From Polyodon spathula (taxonomy: Eukaryota; Chordata; Actinopteri; Acipenseriformes; Polyodontidae): 64,000 nt of DNA. Positions 11,631 through 24,500 of this stretch are shown in pieces. The translations under genes and the position numbers were made by a program. The notes under the pieces were generated by a model. That model saw nothing but the letters and a program-made list of their open reading frames with translations. It did no database searches and had not been told where the DNA came from. Each line of letters opens with the position of its first letter. Position 1 is the stretch's first letter. The DNA is taken from assembly GCF_017654505.1 (NCBI RefSeq), contig NC_054570.1:3160044-3224043 (forward strand), given 5' to 3'.

Positions 11631-14600
11631 ATGCTGCTCAGAGCAAAACCTAGCTTCGCTCCTGTCGGGGGATTCAACTTTGAAAATGTTCAGAGGTCAG
11701 TTTTTGAGTTTCGTTCAGGCAGAATCGACACAAGCCGTGTCACGCAGCTATGAGGCCAGTGACCGCGCTGCGCACAACCTGTGTTACCAAATTAAGGAAG
11801 TTATAATATGTATATTTATGTATGTTTTAATATATTGTTTTGTTGCAGATAGACGCGATTTTATATGAAATAAATACAACGTTTGGATAAATTTAACCCC
11901 CTCCTATAAATAAAAAATAAAAAAAATTACAATGATTTCTTCGGGTATTTCAAATTATAAATGTATGCTGCATCATTTTTACACGCATTGTATTACCAAG
12001 AGTTTAAAAAAAAAACAGGAATGGAGTTTTTGTTCACTGGAGCCGGATCATATAGTTCGGCTGTATAAAGTGAATCAGGATCGAATTCCACTCACCCGTA
12101 GATTAACTTTTACCCACCGAGTCACCCGCTGAGCAGAGTGGAAAAGAGGCCAGAATTAACAGCTAGGTCCTGCAGACTAAGCTGTGCAATACGTGTGTTG
12201 CATTATGATTCACTTGTTGTGGTTATCAGTGAGGTTATGTGCAACAATGCAAGTGTGTTTTAACATTATTTCAGTTGCTCTAGCGTAAGAGTAGACAGGT
12301 GCAGTTATAAAATAAATCAGCGTTTTACCCTGTAGAGTAGATAGGTGCAGTTAGAAAAGAGATCAGCGTTTCACCCTGTAGAGTAGACAGGTGCAGTTAT
12401 AAAAGAGATCAGCGTTTCACACTGTAGAGTAGACAGGTGCAGTTATAAAAAAGATTAGCGTTTCACACTGTAGAGTAGACAGGTGCAGTTATAAAAGAGA
12501 TCAGCGTTTCACCCTGTAGAGTAGACAGGTGCAGTTATAAAAGAGATCAGCGTTTCACCCTGTAGAGTAGACAGGTGCAGTTATAAAAGAGATCAGCGTT
12601 TCACCCTGTAGAGTAGACAGGTGCAGTTATAAAAGAGATCAGCGTTTCACCCTGTAGAGTAGACAGGTGCAGTTATAAAAGAGATCAGCGTTTCACCCTG
12701 TAGAGTAGACAGGTGCAGTTATAAAAGAGATCAGCGTTTCACCCTGTAGAGTAGACAGGTGCAGTTATAAAAGAGATCAGTGTTTCACCCTGTAGAGTAG
12801 ACCGGTGCAGTTATAAAACGTGCATTTATTTGGTATTATGGTGAAATGTGTTCACAGGAACGCCATGCTGGAAGAGCAGATGTCTGGACAGGGGTTCAAG
12901 GCCCCCAGAGCACGGAAGACTGGCACCACCATCGCAGGGATTGTATTCAAGGTACCCGCGGTGTAATAGATCTGCTCCCAGCAGCTGATGAGTTCATAAC
13001 ATTGACACTTTACAATGAGACCCTACCCTATCAGTGACACTGCACAATGAGACCCTACCCTATCAGTGACACTGCACAATGAGACCCTACCCTATCAGTG
13101 ACACTGCACAATACAATGAGACCCTACCCTATCAGTGACACTGCACAATGAGACCCTACCCTATCAGTGACACTGCACAATGAGACCCTACCCTATCAGT
13201 GACACTGCACAATGAGACCCTACCCTATCAGTGACACTGCACAATGAGACCCTACCCTATCAGTGACACTGCACAATGAGACCCTACCCTATCAGTGACA
13301 CTGCACAATGAGACCCTACCCTATCAGTGACACTGCACAATGAGACCCTACCCTATCAGTGACACTTTACAATGAGACCCTACCCTATCAGTGACACTGC
13401 ACAATGAGACCCTACCCTATCAGTGACACTCTGAGTGACAGCTCACAATGAGACCCCTTTCTCAGCTCCTCTGAGTGACAGCTCACAATGAGACCCCTTT
13501 CTCAGCTCCTCTGAGTGACAGCTCACAATGAGACCCCTTTCTCAGCTCCTCTGAGTGACAGCTCACAATGAGACCCCTTTCTCAGCTCCTCTGCAGGTGA
13601 CTGTGTTTTATCCTGCAGGATGGTGTAATTCTGGGAGCTGACACCAGGGCCACTGATGACATGGTGGTGGCCGATAAGAACTGCATGAAGATCCATCACA
13701 TCGCTCCCAACATCTAGTGAGTACGAGACCAGAGACACTGAGAAACCCTGCTGGGTTGTATTCATGTGGAGCTGCATTATTATTGCCTTGTTATAAACGG
13801 GAAAACATGGAATCACTTTGAACCCTTTGTGAAAGTGTCACATAGTGAAAGCACAGCAAAGTGTAATAAAGCACAGTGATAGCATGGTACTGCACAGTGA
13901 TAGCATGGTACAGCACAGTGATAGCATGGTACAGCAGTGGATTGCTTGGGATTGTTCTCTCCACAGAAATCAGGGGCTGACAATCAGGTGAGGGTCATTG
14001 CTGTTGATCTGTCTGATTCACTATTCCAACTAAAACAACTGAAGAAACAGCTGCTTGGGTTTGTGAGGACCGCTGCTTTTCCTAGACTGCGAAGAACAGC
14101 GATCCACACAAACCCACTGTTTCTCTTGGGATGGTAAATTCAGCCCAGTCCACAGGAATGCCCTTCCCCTGTGGAGAGCTGTGCCTAGCAGTTTCGCGCA
14201 GGTCTGTATCAGACCTCACCCTTGCAGAGGTGCGAGAGGCACTAGCCAGACCGTGTTGAGTTGATTCAGCCCCCCCCTCTCCTCCCCCAGCTGCTGCGGA
14301 GCGGGCGTGGCTGCGGACGCCGAGGTCATCACGCAGATGATGTCATCGCAGCTGCAGCTGCACGCCCTGTCGACGGGACGGGCTGCCCGCGTCGTCACGG
14401 TTACCACGCTGCTCAAACAGATGCTGTTCAGGTGAGGAAACCGAAACGAAACCGAGGCACGCGCTCAGCTCCACTGAGATCAACCTGTTTATATTGTAAT
14501 GAAACCATAGTATATATGGATCGAAAGAAGTCTTATTGCACAGCAGTTTCACCCAACCTAGGTTTTACTACAAGCTTGATCAGCCACAGTGTTTAGGTAC

Positions 14601-17334
14601 TATTAGTGACACTAATAGTAAAACCAGGAATGGCTCTTATTTCCTAATACATATTAGTTTTGGCTGTATGGTAACTGTTTGGATGATTTGATTGTTCTTC
14701 TAGTTTATGAAGTTTGGTCTCTCTCTTTGCATTAGTGCTGTATATACACTGCCAGTCAAGGCTGGTCAACGACAGGAAAGTGCACACAGGCTGCATTGCA
14801 GTTTAAACGCTTTGTGCTCACTTTTATACACACAAAACAACACAAAAGCCTTTCCAACTTGGAGCACTTTGTTACACAAAACAATTCCCTCAAATGCACC
14901 AAGGTGTTTCCCCGTGGAGCCCTAGAGGCTTATGGGATATGTAGTTTTATTTTAATGCTGTCGGCCATGACACCCCTCACATGGACTACACAGTTTCTAC
15001 ACAGAGAGGGAATACCCAGTAATTATACAGGCGGGACTCTCATCAACTCCTTTTAAATATTGAATTTGTGATGCGCGTTTTCAACATGTATAAGTTATAT
15101 CTGAAAGCACAGATTTCAAAAGTTAAGAGCGTGTTGTAAAAGAAATTGAAAAATGAAAACAAAAGTGCTCCTACTTTTCTGTTCCGTTATTGCTGTGTGA
15201 CAATGTGGGCAATAATCCTGACACTGCCAGGGCACTACAGCAGACATTTTGAAAAGAGCTTTGAAACAGACTTTAAAGTTAAAAGTGTAAAGTTGTCAGG
15301 ATGTTTGCAATGAAAATAACAAATTGCAGGTATGTTGTCTAACACAATGGAAGTAATGTCAAAACTTTACAATGCATTAGTAAGACCTCGTCTAGAATAT
15401 TGTGTCCAGTTCTGGTCACCTGTGCTGAATTAGAGACTCAGAGACAGGAGCTGCAGTGAAGCGCTGAATTAGAGACTAAGAGATAGGAGCTGTAGTGAAG
15501 CACTGTACAGAGACTCAGAGACAGGAGCTGTAGTGAAGCACTGTACAGAGACTCAGAGATAGGAGCTGCAGTGAAGCACTGTACAGAGACTCAGAGACAG
15601 GAGCTGCAGTGAAGCGCTGAATTAGAGACTCAGAGACAGGAGCTGCAGTGAAGCGCTGAATTAGAGACTCAGAGATAGGTGCTGCAGTGAAGCGTTGAAT
15701 TAGAGACTCAGTGACAGGAGCTGCAGTGAAGCGCTGAATTAGAGACTCAGAGATTGGAGCTGCAGTGAAGCGCTGAATTAGAGACTCAGAGACAGGAGCT
15801 GCAGTGAAGCGTTGAATTAGAGACTCAGTGACAGGAGCTGCAGTGAAGCACTCTACAGAGACTCAGAGACAGGAGCTGCAGTGAAGCACTGTACAGAGAC
15901 TCAGTGACAGGAGCTGCAGTGAAGCGTTGAATTAGAGACTCAGAGACAGGAGCTGCAGTGAAGCGCTGAATTAGAGACTCAGTTGAATTAGAGACTCAGT
16001 GACAGGAGCTGCAGTGAAGCACTCTACAGAGACTCAGAGACAGGAGCTGCAGTGAAGCACTGTACAGAGACTCAGTGACAGGAGCTGCAGTGAAGCGTTG
16101 AATTGGAGACTAAGAGACAGGAGCTGCAGTGAAGCATTGAATTAGAGACTCAGTGACAGGAGCTGCAGTGAAGCGCTGAATTAGAGACTCAGAGATTGGA
16201 GCTGCAGTGAAGCGTTGAATTAGAGACTCAGAGACAGGAGCTGCAGTGAAGCGCTGAATTAGAGACTCATAGATAGGAGCTGCAGTGAAGCGTTGAATTA
16301 GAGACTCAGTGACAGGAGCTGCAGTGAAGCACTCTACAGAGACTCAGAGACAGGAGCTGCAGTGAAGCACTGTACAGAGACTCAGAGATAGGAGCTGCAG
16401 TGAAGCGTTGAATTAGAGACTCAGAGACAGGAGCTGCAGTGAAGCGCTGAATTAGAGACTCATAGATAGGAGCTGCAGTGAAGCGTTGAATTAGAGACTC
16501 AGTGACAGGAGCTGCAGTGAAGCACTCTACAGAGACTCAGAGACAGGAGCTGCAGTGAAGCACTGTACAGAGACTCAGTGACAGGAGCTGCAGTGAAGCG
16601 TTGAATTGGAGACTAAGAGACAGGAGCTGCAGTGAAGCACTGAATTAGAGACTTCTAATGCAAAGTGTGTAGCAAAAGCTATTAGTGACTGAAAATGAAT
16701 TTAACTTCCCTGAAACAATGTGGATACCCAGAATACCTAACCTAACGTTTTCATTGTGGGCGGAGTCTTGTCATTGTGATGTAACAATGTCCCCTGTTTC
16801 TCCCCCCTAGGTACCAGGGCCATATTGGCGCCTCCCTGATTGTGGGCGGGTATGATGTGACTGGGCCACACCTCTACACCATCTACCCACACGGCTCCAC
16901 TGACAAGCTGCCCTACGTTACCATGGGTACGGGCTAGAGGGTGAGGGGGCGGGCTGTAAATAGAAATCCACTTTCACCTGAAAAAGAAACTTTTGAGGTC
17001 CTGAAATCTCCTTTATATCATCCCCAGCCAAGGTCAGCAACCAGAGAATAGGATTCAAACCCAGTGGCATGAGTCACCCTGCACTCGACTAGAGCAGGCA
17101 CTCTTCAGTGTCTGTGTAAAGCCCCTGTTCCTCAGTGTGTCCAGGACTCTCGTGTGTAAAGCTCTTGTATTCAAGTAGATTTTTCTGTCACAGGGTCTGG
17201 ATCAGCATCTGCAATGGCTGTGTTTGAAGACCGGTTCAAGCCCAACATGGAGGTAAAACCGACACTAGAAATATAATGTTATAAATGTGTTGGTGTGTGA
17301 TTCTGGACCCTCTCTCTCTGTCTTGTCTTTGCAG

Positions 17335-17365
<31 letters not shown>

Positions 17366-18260
17366 ACTCTGGACTGTGTTCTCATGGCTGTTGTAGTTCT
17401 GTATAATTTCTAGACCCTTGTGTGCTCTGTAGTTCTCTGTGTGCTCTAGACTATTTCATGACTAGTCATGTGTGTTCTAGACTATACAGTGAATAGTTGC
17501 GTTTGTGTTCTAGACTTGCTGTCATGTGACTAGTTCTGTCTGTGTTCTAGACACTCGTGACTGCAGCCCTGTGTGTGTTCTAGGCTCTCCCATGACTGTA
17601 GTTCTATGTGTGTTCTAGGCTCTCCCATGACTGTAGTTCATGATGTGTGTTCTAGGCTCTCCCATGACTGTAGTTCTGTGTGTTTTAGGCTCTCCCGTGA
17701 CTGTAGTTCATGGCCTGTGTTCTAGACTCTGTTCTGTGTCTATTGGGTTTCTCTGCTGACACTGTTTTTTGTTCTCTCTCTGTGTCTCAGTTGGAGGAGG
17801 CCCAGCGGTTGGTTCAAGACGCCATCACGGCCGGTATCTTCTGTGACCTGGGCTCCGGCAGCAACGTGGACCTGTGTGTGATCAGCAAGGGCAGTGTGGA
17901 CATCCTGAGACCCTTCGACCAGCCGGGCAAGAGGGGGCGCAAGTGAGTACAGAGAGAGAGAGGGAGACAGAGTGAGAGGGTACACATAGAGATCCACTGA
18001 GAGAGATCAGAGTACAGAGGCAGAGCCGGAGAGAGAGGCAGAAACAGAGATTGAGATACACACACACACACACACACAGCTATCGTAAAGCTAGTTCCAA
18101 TAATATGATGAACCTTTCAAAGTAATATTGTCTCTCCCTCTTTCTTAGGCACGGGCAGTACCGTTATAAGCAGGGTACTACGGCCGTCCTGACGAAGACG
18201 GTCACTCCCATCGCAGTGGAGCTTGTAGAGGAGACTGTCCAGCGAATGGACACGGAGTAG
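11631..18260 (+). CDS. psmb10: Proteasome beta2-type subunit, MHC-linked (PSMB10/PSMB13-like)
   Basis: Exons: 11631-11695, 12858-12951, 13619-13716, 14291-14431, 16811-16926, 17194-17252, 17791-17942, 18149-18260. All are GT-AG and in phase, and they code for 278 residues (human PSMB7 and PSMB10 are 277 and 273). The product is a trypsin-like catalytic beta subunit of the 20S core. A propeptide of 44 residues ends in KTG. Mature Thr1 (residue 45, TTIAG) is followed by Asp17 (GADTRAT) and Lys33. Cys31, Gly45 and Glu53 match the beta2 S1 pocket. The N-terminus ([12 protein letters not shown]) and [13 protein letters not shown] resemble PSMB10 (MECL-1) more than PSMB7, while [17 protein letters not shown] resembles PSMB7. 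The fish paralogue psmb13 is an alternative name. An ISRE lies upstream. Introns 1, 2, 4 and 6 carry minisatellites or microsatellites. A possible poly(A) signal is at 18828-18833. Confidence 0.92.
12283..12818. repeat. 46-bp minisatellite in psmb10-like intron 1
   Basis: About 11 to 12 near-identical units starting gtagagtagacaggtgcagt. Substitutions concentrate in the first and last copies. Confidence 0.95.
13004..13600. repeat. Two adjoining minisatellites in psmb10-like intron 2
   Basis: About 13 units of 32 bases (acaatgagaccctaccctat core) up to 13432, then four 40-base units (gctcacaatg at 13441, 13481, 13521, 13561). The two arrays share acaatgagaccc, so one probably grew from the other. 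The last unit ends within 20 bases of the exon 3 acceptor. Confidence 0.93.
13978..14155. mobile_element. Foldback (MITE-like) element, copy 1
   Basis: Inverted arms around gaaacagctgcttgggtttg (about 14045) and its near-complement atccacacaaacccactgtt (about 14101) form a hairpin. The same family occurs at 26117-26318. Boundaries are approximate. Confidence 0.65.
14520..14640. repeat. Dispersed repeat ending in a palindrome
   Basis: Shares ttgcacagcagtttcaccca and ggttttactacaagcttgat with copies at 19983-20050 and 49425-49510. It ends in a perfect inverted repeat with 11-base arms, tactattagtg and its complement (14598-14620). Confidence 0.6.
15355..15425 (+). mobile_element. CR1-like LINE fragment
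   Basis: Translates on the + strand to [20 protein letters not shown], nearly the same as the C-terminal piece of the LINE at 7143-7070. It stops abruptly where the next minisatellite begins. Confidence 0.8.
15428..16655. repeat. 39-bp minisatellite in psmb10-like intron 4
   Basis: About 31 units with core gagacaggagctgcagtgaa and two alternating spacer types (gcgctgaatta or gcactgtaca). Blocks of several units are themselves duplicated, showing higher-order expansion. Confidence 0.95.
17340..17740. repeat. TG run and degenerate minisatellite in psmb10-like intron 6
   Basis: A (TG)n run near 17339-17364 is followed by degenerate units of about 34 to 60 bases containing tctaggctctcccatgactg. 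Confidence 0.8.
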
Positions 18261-18930
18261 CGTCCACTGCGGGGACCCTCACCCGTGTATGTGTCTCAGA
18301 GGGCTCCTACACACCCCCAGCAGCGATGTCATTCCATAAAGCAGCACACTGCATCGTTCACAGCTGAAACAGCTGAAGTTTCAGAAACAGTTTTTACCAG
18401 GATGGTTAGTGAACAGCAGTAAAGAAGAATGACACAGAACACACACACTATAAGATATAAAATCTATTATAAAATGGTCCAATGGTAAAAGCGTAGTAAA
18501 GCATAGTAAAAAGCATGCAAGGCATAGGTAGCATTGTAAAGACCAGTATGGTAAAGCATATACAAAGACATGCAATTCAATTAAAAGGATTCTAACTTTA
18601 TGATGATGTTGTGTTTTGTTTGTGTCAAGTGCCACATTAAATCTCGCTGTCATATTGTCAGTAAGCAACCAAATCAAGCAAGACGGGCCGAATGGTGTCC
18701 TGTCGTTTGTAAACTTTCTTATGTACTTATATAGAGAGGATACACCTGAGAGAGTGCTGTGTAGTTATTCCACAGTGTCACCATCCTATATAGAGAGGAT
18801 ACAGTGTAATATTAACACAACACACCCAATAAAGCAAAAGCAAAGCTTTCTACTTTCTGGTTTGGAAACCAGCCATTTCAATCTAACTAGCATCTTCACA
18901 TTCGCGGCTCCGCCCACGTCGAGGTTCCAG
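18261..18930. other. psmb10-like 3' flank with CR1 tail
   Basis: Includes a gtaaagca-type repeat (18480-18560), a CR1-like 3' end at about 18677-18727 (gggccgaatggtgtcctgtc), a 16-base direct repeat tatatagagaggatac (about 18730 and 18788) and AATAAA at 18828-18833. Confidence 0.55.
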
Positions 18931-18939
18931 GGCGCTCTG

Positions 18940-19207
18940 ATTGGTTGCTCATTTAAATCCTCTTTCCAATCCGCCTCTATTTTTTTTTTTTTTGTTTCAA
19001 AACTCCCCCCGTCTTTTTTTTTTTTTTTTTTTTTTTTTTGTCGTTTTCTGATTGGACGGTGAGCGGCCCAGAATTAATCCCATTGGTTCTCTTTTGGCAA
19101 TCTCTTACCAAAGCGTTTCGCCTATGTAATTGGAGCCCTTGGCTGCTAATCTTGCGGTTCTCGTCGCTCATTGGTCGCTGGGGCGGGGCGCATTGTTTGA
19201 ATTTGAA
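18940..19207 (+). promoter_or_regulatory. cenpa promoter with six CCAAT boxes, GC box and tandem CHR motifs
   Basis: CCAAT or its complement ATTGG occurs at 18940, 18966, 19051, 19082, 19129 and 19170. Spacing of the last four is 31, 47 and 41 bases. A GC box (gggcggggcg, 19181-19190) is followed by two abutting CHR motifs TTTGAA (19196-19201 and 19202-19207). CCAAT boxes plus a CHR are the known signature of G2/M genes bound by NF-Y and the DREAM/MMB complex, which fits cenpa. A poly-T tract (19013-19039) interrupts the block. A 5' UTR exon may end near 19240 at acagtaagtg. Confidence 0.65.
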
Positions 19208-19982
19208 CGCTGCTGCTGGAGTTGTGTTTTTGTTTTTAACAGTAAGTGAATATTTGTTGTTGGTTTTTTTTCATGAATGTACCGGAATGGTAAATACATT
19301 CTCGGGCGGGTAAATCTAGACAAGGTAAGGCTTTGTTTTATAATATTAATAATAATTTCCAATAACTTTTTAAACTAAATTAGGGAAGATAAACGTAGCT
19401 ACACCGTCACTAGCGTGTAAACCAGCGTCTCTCAATTGAAATATTTACACAAAATCTTAGTAAATAAACAGATAGCCCACAAAACAAGACCTGTATGTTA
19501 TGAAACAAAAGAAAAACACAATTTGTTTAGCATGAAATCAGAGATATTTAGTGATCGTAGGCTGCAGTAGCTTTTAATTCAAGCAGTATTTATGTATTTT
19601 ATTTTTGCATTGATTACAAAAGTGCTGGTTTCATGAGTTTGGCATTGCTGTTTTATAAAACACGATATTTATTTATGTGTTTGTTTTGGGGGGCGTTGCT
19701 AAAAACAACAAAAAGCGTTTAATTTCTGTGTTTTACATCTTGCCCGAGTTTGTGTTGAAATTGGATGCCATTTGTAGAGAATGACATGCGTGCAAACAAA
19801 GTAAAACTGTTTGTCTGCTGCTTTAATGAAACTTCACTGTGGGAAAAATGCAATAAACGGACCCAGGCACTAGAAGAAATTGTGAAAATGAATGAAAATG
19901 ATCCAGTCTTCACACGGCGCAAACAACCCGATTTTAACAATTTGATTAGATTTTAAAATGAAAAGTTGAGTTATACCGCGGT

Positions 19983-20050
19983 GGAAATAAGCCTGCCATT
20001 GCATAGCAGTGTGATCCATTCCCTGTTTTACTACAGGTTTAAAACCCACC
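19983..20050. repeat. Dispersed repeat copy
   Basis: Second copy of the family at 14520-14640 (ttgcatagcag, ttttactacag). It lies in the intron upstream of the cenpa coding start; the rest of 19330-21540 shows no other recognisable feature. Confidence 0.5.
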
Positions 20051-21579
20051 CGAGCGTGCTACCTATTCACAAAGACCAATTAGAAAGTGGATCGGAGATC
20101 TCTTTAACCTGATTGGTCGATACGAGAGCTTTTTAATCTCTGATAAAGGCCTTGCATACGGTTTTCGTGTGCTTTCTTTCTGTTTGAAAGAACATTTCGG
20201 TTCTTTACAGACCCTCTGCATGTTTGTCAGTGTAGACAGTTCTGCTTCCCAGCTATCTGTTTAAATTTTGCATAGCAAATCAAGTGGGGGAAAAAAACGA
20301 GACGAGTTTATGCTGTCAGAGACAATACAGTCACCACAATAGCAGTGATCTCTGGTAGCTTTATTTCAGCATGTCACTGTAATGCAGGCATGGTGCTCTA
20401 CTCTAACAAAGCCAGGAAGAGGCTTTGAAAAAACTTGAAGGCACTGTGAACAAGTTACTGAACAAACAGGACTATCAGGATTAACATATAGACAACTAGA
20501 TAGCTTTAATTACTAAAATTGTTAATGTTAGGGCATAATGGAAACTCTGATTCTGAATCTAGCAGAAATGCCCAAACATGCACTCAAATCCATATAAGTT
20601 AGCTGTAGTTGTTGTTCTTTACATGGAAGTATAAGCTTTTATTATTTGGAAATACCCAGGAAGCGTGCGCCTCTGGATTGACCCAAGGCTGACCCTCGGA
20701 GCCAGCATTGCATGATAATATAAGTTTATATAAAATGTTAATTAGAATTAATGCAGATTTAAAGAAAGAAGTAAAAATGATGCCACAATATATAGAACAC
20801 CATTAGTAAGAATAAGTCATGGGTTTGAATATAAACAATAACAAGTAGTTGTCACGTGACAGCTAAGTTTGTATGACTATTTTATAAATACGTTAGAATG
20901 CATTGATTCAAAATGGTTATTTATTAAAGATCTAATGCCACCTTTTGAATGTAAACTTCATCTCTCTTTCCTACTACTCGCCTGAAGAGACCTTTGATGT
21001 ATTGAAAGCTTGTGATTAATTATGGTTTCGTTAGTCCAATGAAAGATATCGCATCTCCTTCTCTTTGTCTATCATATACAGTAAAAAAGCAAACCAAAAC
21101 TTTCAGAGATTCACCACTGGGTCATAACCTAACAACCCTGTGAATTTGAACTCAAATCTAGTAGGGGGTGTTTTGCTAAAATTGTGCTTTTGTTTATTTC
21201 CAGTGGTCACCTAGTGGTGAAGGATAGTAGTGTAGTTATGCAAATTTATATTATGCAGTCAGAAAACAACTGACAGTAAATGTTCAGCTGGTTCATTCAG
21301 ATCTTTTAAATGATTGCTCTTTTTTTAGAAATGTCAAATCTGGCTTTTCTGCCAACATTGAAATGGCTGCCATTCTTGACTAACACATTTTTTTACCCAT
21401 GATCTTCTGGTGTGACCCCATTTAGGGAGTAGTCTTGTTTTGTAGAATCGAAGGTCCTGCAACACCGTTTTGAAAATTGAAGTATCGACCCCTTTGCTTG
21501 GAACGCCTGTTCCAACTGATGTGTTTGTACCCTGTCTGTCTCAGAGTTCCTGTGCTGTGATTGGCTGGCCAAGGGAACG

Positions 21580-24500
21580 ATGCGTCGCGACAAGTCGGGA
21601 GCCTCAAAGAAGCGCAAGGGGACCACCCCCCAGAGGAGGGACCGGTCACCCCCCAAGTCCCCCGCAAGGAGACCCCCGCAAACCCCCCTCAGAAAACCAC
21701 CGCCCCAAAAATCACCTGTACGAAGAGTGAGTGGTCCTGGTGAGGCACACTAATGAAATGCATTTATAAATAAATAAATCATGCCACCCTACACCAGTGA
21801 AAACTCAGTGGGTCATTTGCAGCCTGCCAAATTTAGTGATGTATCTAACTAGTGGATTAAGCAGGTTTAGCCCACTTGATTGATTAAAATTGGTAGCCCT
21901 GCTAATCCCTGTTGCAGCGTACCAGAAGTTAATCCTCACAAATGGACCATCTTCTCAATCTGACCATCCTGATTGCAGCCGTGTACCCAATCGGATTCCT
22001 GAGGTCCTGTTGAAGTGGATTATCTTAGTACTGTGAAGTTATGTTTTGCAGACGGCTGCATTTTTTCCCCTGAGGTGACTAGTACATCTGAAAACATTAT
22101 TCCCTACATTTACATGATCTCTGCAGGTAAGAAATTGCAGTGTCCAGTGTGAAAAAAACAACACCAAATAATAAACCAACATCCAAAGTAGCACTATTGC
22201 ATTCAAATGTTTAATACAAAAAAATGCCTGCTTACAAGCTCTTGCAGCGTTTAAATTTGTAATGTAACAGGAAAGCCTGAATGAGACTGGAGTCTGTATC
22301 ATCTGATCAGAAACCGCTGAACCCCACGTCTGCTTCATCTGAACCTTCATCACTGATGATGCAAGCAATTGTCTGACTCCAAAGCAACTACTGGGCAGTT
22401 TATTTGCACATGCACCGCAATATTTCAGCTCCTGCATTGTTTGCACATGGTTATTAAACAGAATGGTTAAAGGTTACTTTCAGCTTTAATGAAATTAAAG
22501 AATGTAGTATATGAACAGACACCGAGAAGGAATTATATCGTAGTGTCAAACTGAACAGGATTAGGGAACATGCAGATACCGTTTTGTTTTTACGCCTTGA
22601 CTCAAATACAGGCTGCGTATCCCAGATCCCCAGAAGGACGAATCTCACTGTGAACTGCATATTCTCTTAGATTTCTGTCTCTTCTGGGCGTTTTGAAAAT
22701 AGATGCTGTAACAGAGGTGTTGTGTTGCAGTGTGGGTGTCTGCTGAGACGAGAGACACACACAGGTTTTGATGTTGAAACGCTGCACAGGTGTCCAGGTT
22801 TTATTTACAATCGCAAGGGTTGCAAGGTTATTCAGGGTACCTAAAAAGTGCTTTATAGTTGAGTTGTTTTATAAGCAAGGCTATAAAAAATACTGAAGCT
22901 ACTGCAAATAACAATGTTTTACCCTTTGATTGGTCATCGGATAGCGGATTGCTTTAGCCTAGACTTTTCGGTCCCTTCGCAATAAGATTGTACATTAGCT
23001 TTATGCATTATCTGTCATGATTACCTATGAGAGTCACGTTTTAACCAAAATGTGTATTAAATTAGCATAGCTGTGTTATAGCTGCGTGCTGCCGACACCA
23101 GGCTTGAGCGATTACCTTTAGAGTTAAAGTAAGATCTCTAACTTGATTCATTGAGCGGGAGTTGTTTTAAAAATACAAAAACATGAAGAAATACCAGCCG
23201 ATGCCACGATTTTGTGGAAAAATACAAATACGGAGCTAATATCAGCTAGTTGTACACTGCAGTTGTACCTTCTTTCATATAATCTACATTAATCTATCTC
23301 TAATCTCTTCCTGTTTCAGGCAGTGCTCAGTCCTTGCTGCTGTGTAAACTCTATATGTGTGTGTGTGTTTCAGGCAGTGCTCAGTCCTTGCTCCTGTATA
23401 AACTGTGTGTATTTCAGGCAGCGCTCCTTCCTCGGCGGGCCAAAGCCCTCGTAAGAGGAAGCGGTTCCGACCCGGCACTCGAGCTCTGATGGAGATCCGG
23501 AAATACCAGAAATCCACGGAACTGCTGATCCGCAAGGCCCCCTTCTCCAGACTGGTGAGTGACGGGCAGGGGAATAGAGATTGTTTAAAATGCTCTTAGA
23601 TTAGCTAGTTTACCCTTCACTGTAATGCTCCACTTAGCCTGTGAGTCTCTACCATTCATCTACTGGGGCACTGCTTTTCCAATACAACTGTACTAACCAG
23701 GGGCACCTAACTGGGTTTAATAGTAAGGTAAAGAAGAACTGCCGAGCGAAGCCAGGCGAATATACCTTTGCAAAGAAGCTCTGGGAAATCTCATTTCTAC
23801 TGTTCAGTCTTTTTCAAGTTACTGTTTTTGTAATAGTTGAAATTGTAAAAATTGATTTGCCAAGTATGTGAAATTCACCTGCCCCAGACCCTAGACAAAT
23901 GATTGTGTATCATGAGCTACACTGGTAAATACTGAGTGGCCCTTTTCATCAGTCAGCATGTATTTCTGCATTTTATACTCATTCAGGGACATAAAACACC
24001 TAAATGATTAGTATAAAGTGAATGTGAGATTAAATTAGGGTTCAGTACGCATGTTTCAGTATGAAAGCTGAACATTAATATCAGCGGAAACAACTATGTT
24101 ACATTTTTTATGAAAGTTATAGCCAATGTTTTCATTAAGATAAAATCAGGCTTGTGTGATTTTGAAGTGCTGCATGTTGATATATTTACTGCATAATCTA
24201 AGTGACAAAAAAGATCTTGGTGGGAATTGAACTTGTTCATGGCCTGTGGCAACATTAACCCAATTCTGAAACCCAACATTAATTAATAACTATTATCAAT
24301 AACTTGTTTACCTTTCCTTCAATAATGATTTTATCAATGTGGCCCATCCTCTGAAATATTTTTATATTTTACTTTAAAGCAAACCAATGCCAAACACAAC
24401 AAGGTATAATACATAAATAATGAACGAAAAAAGTGGAGGGGGGACCCCCAACCCCCCCCCCACCCCCATATTCAAAGTTGGTGTCAATAATTTTGTGTAA

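Noticed and set aside
12283..13600. Regular direct repeats that could suggest a CRISPR-like array
   Set aside because: Units abut without unique spacers and lie in introns of a vertebrate gene.
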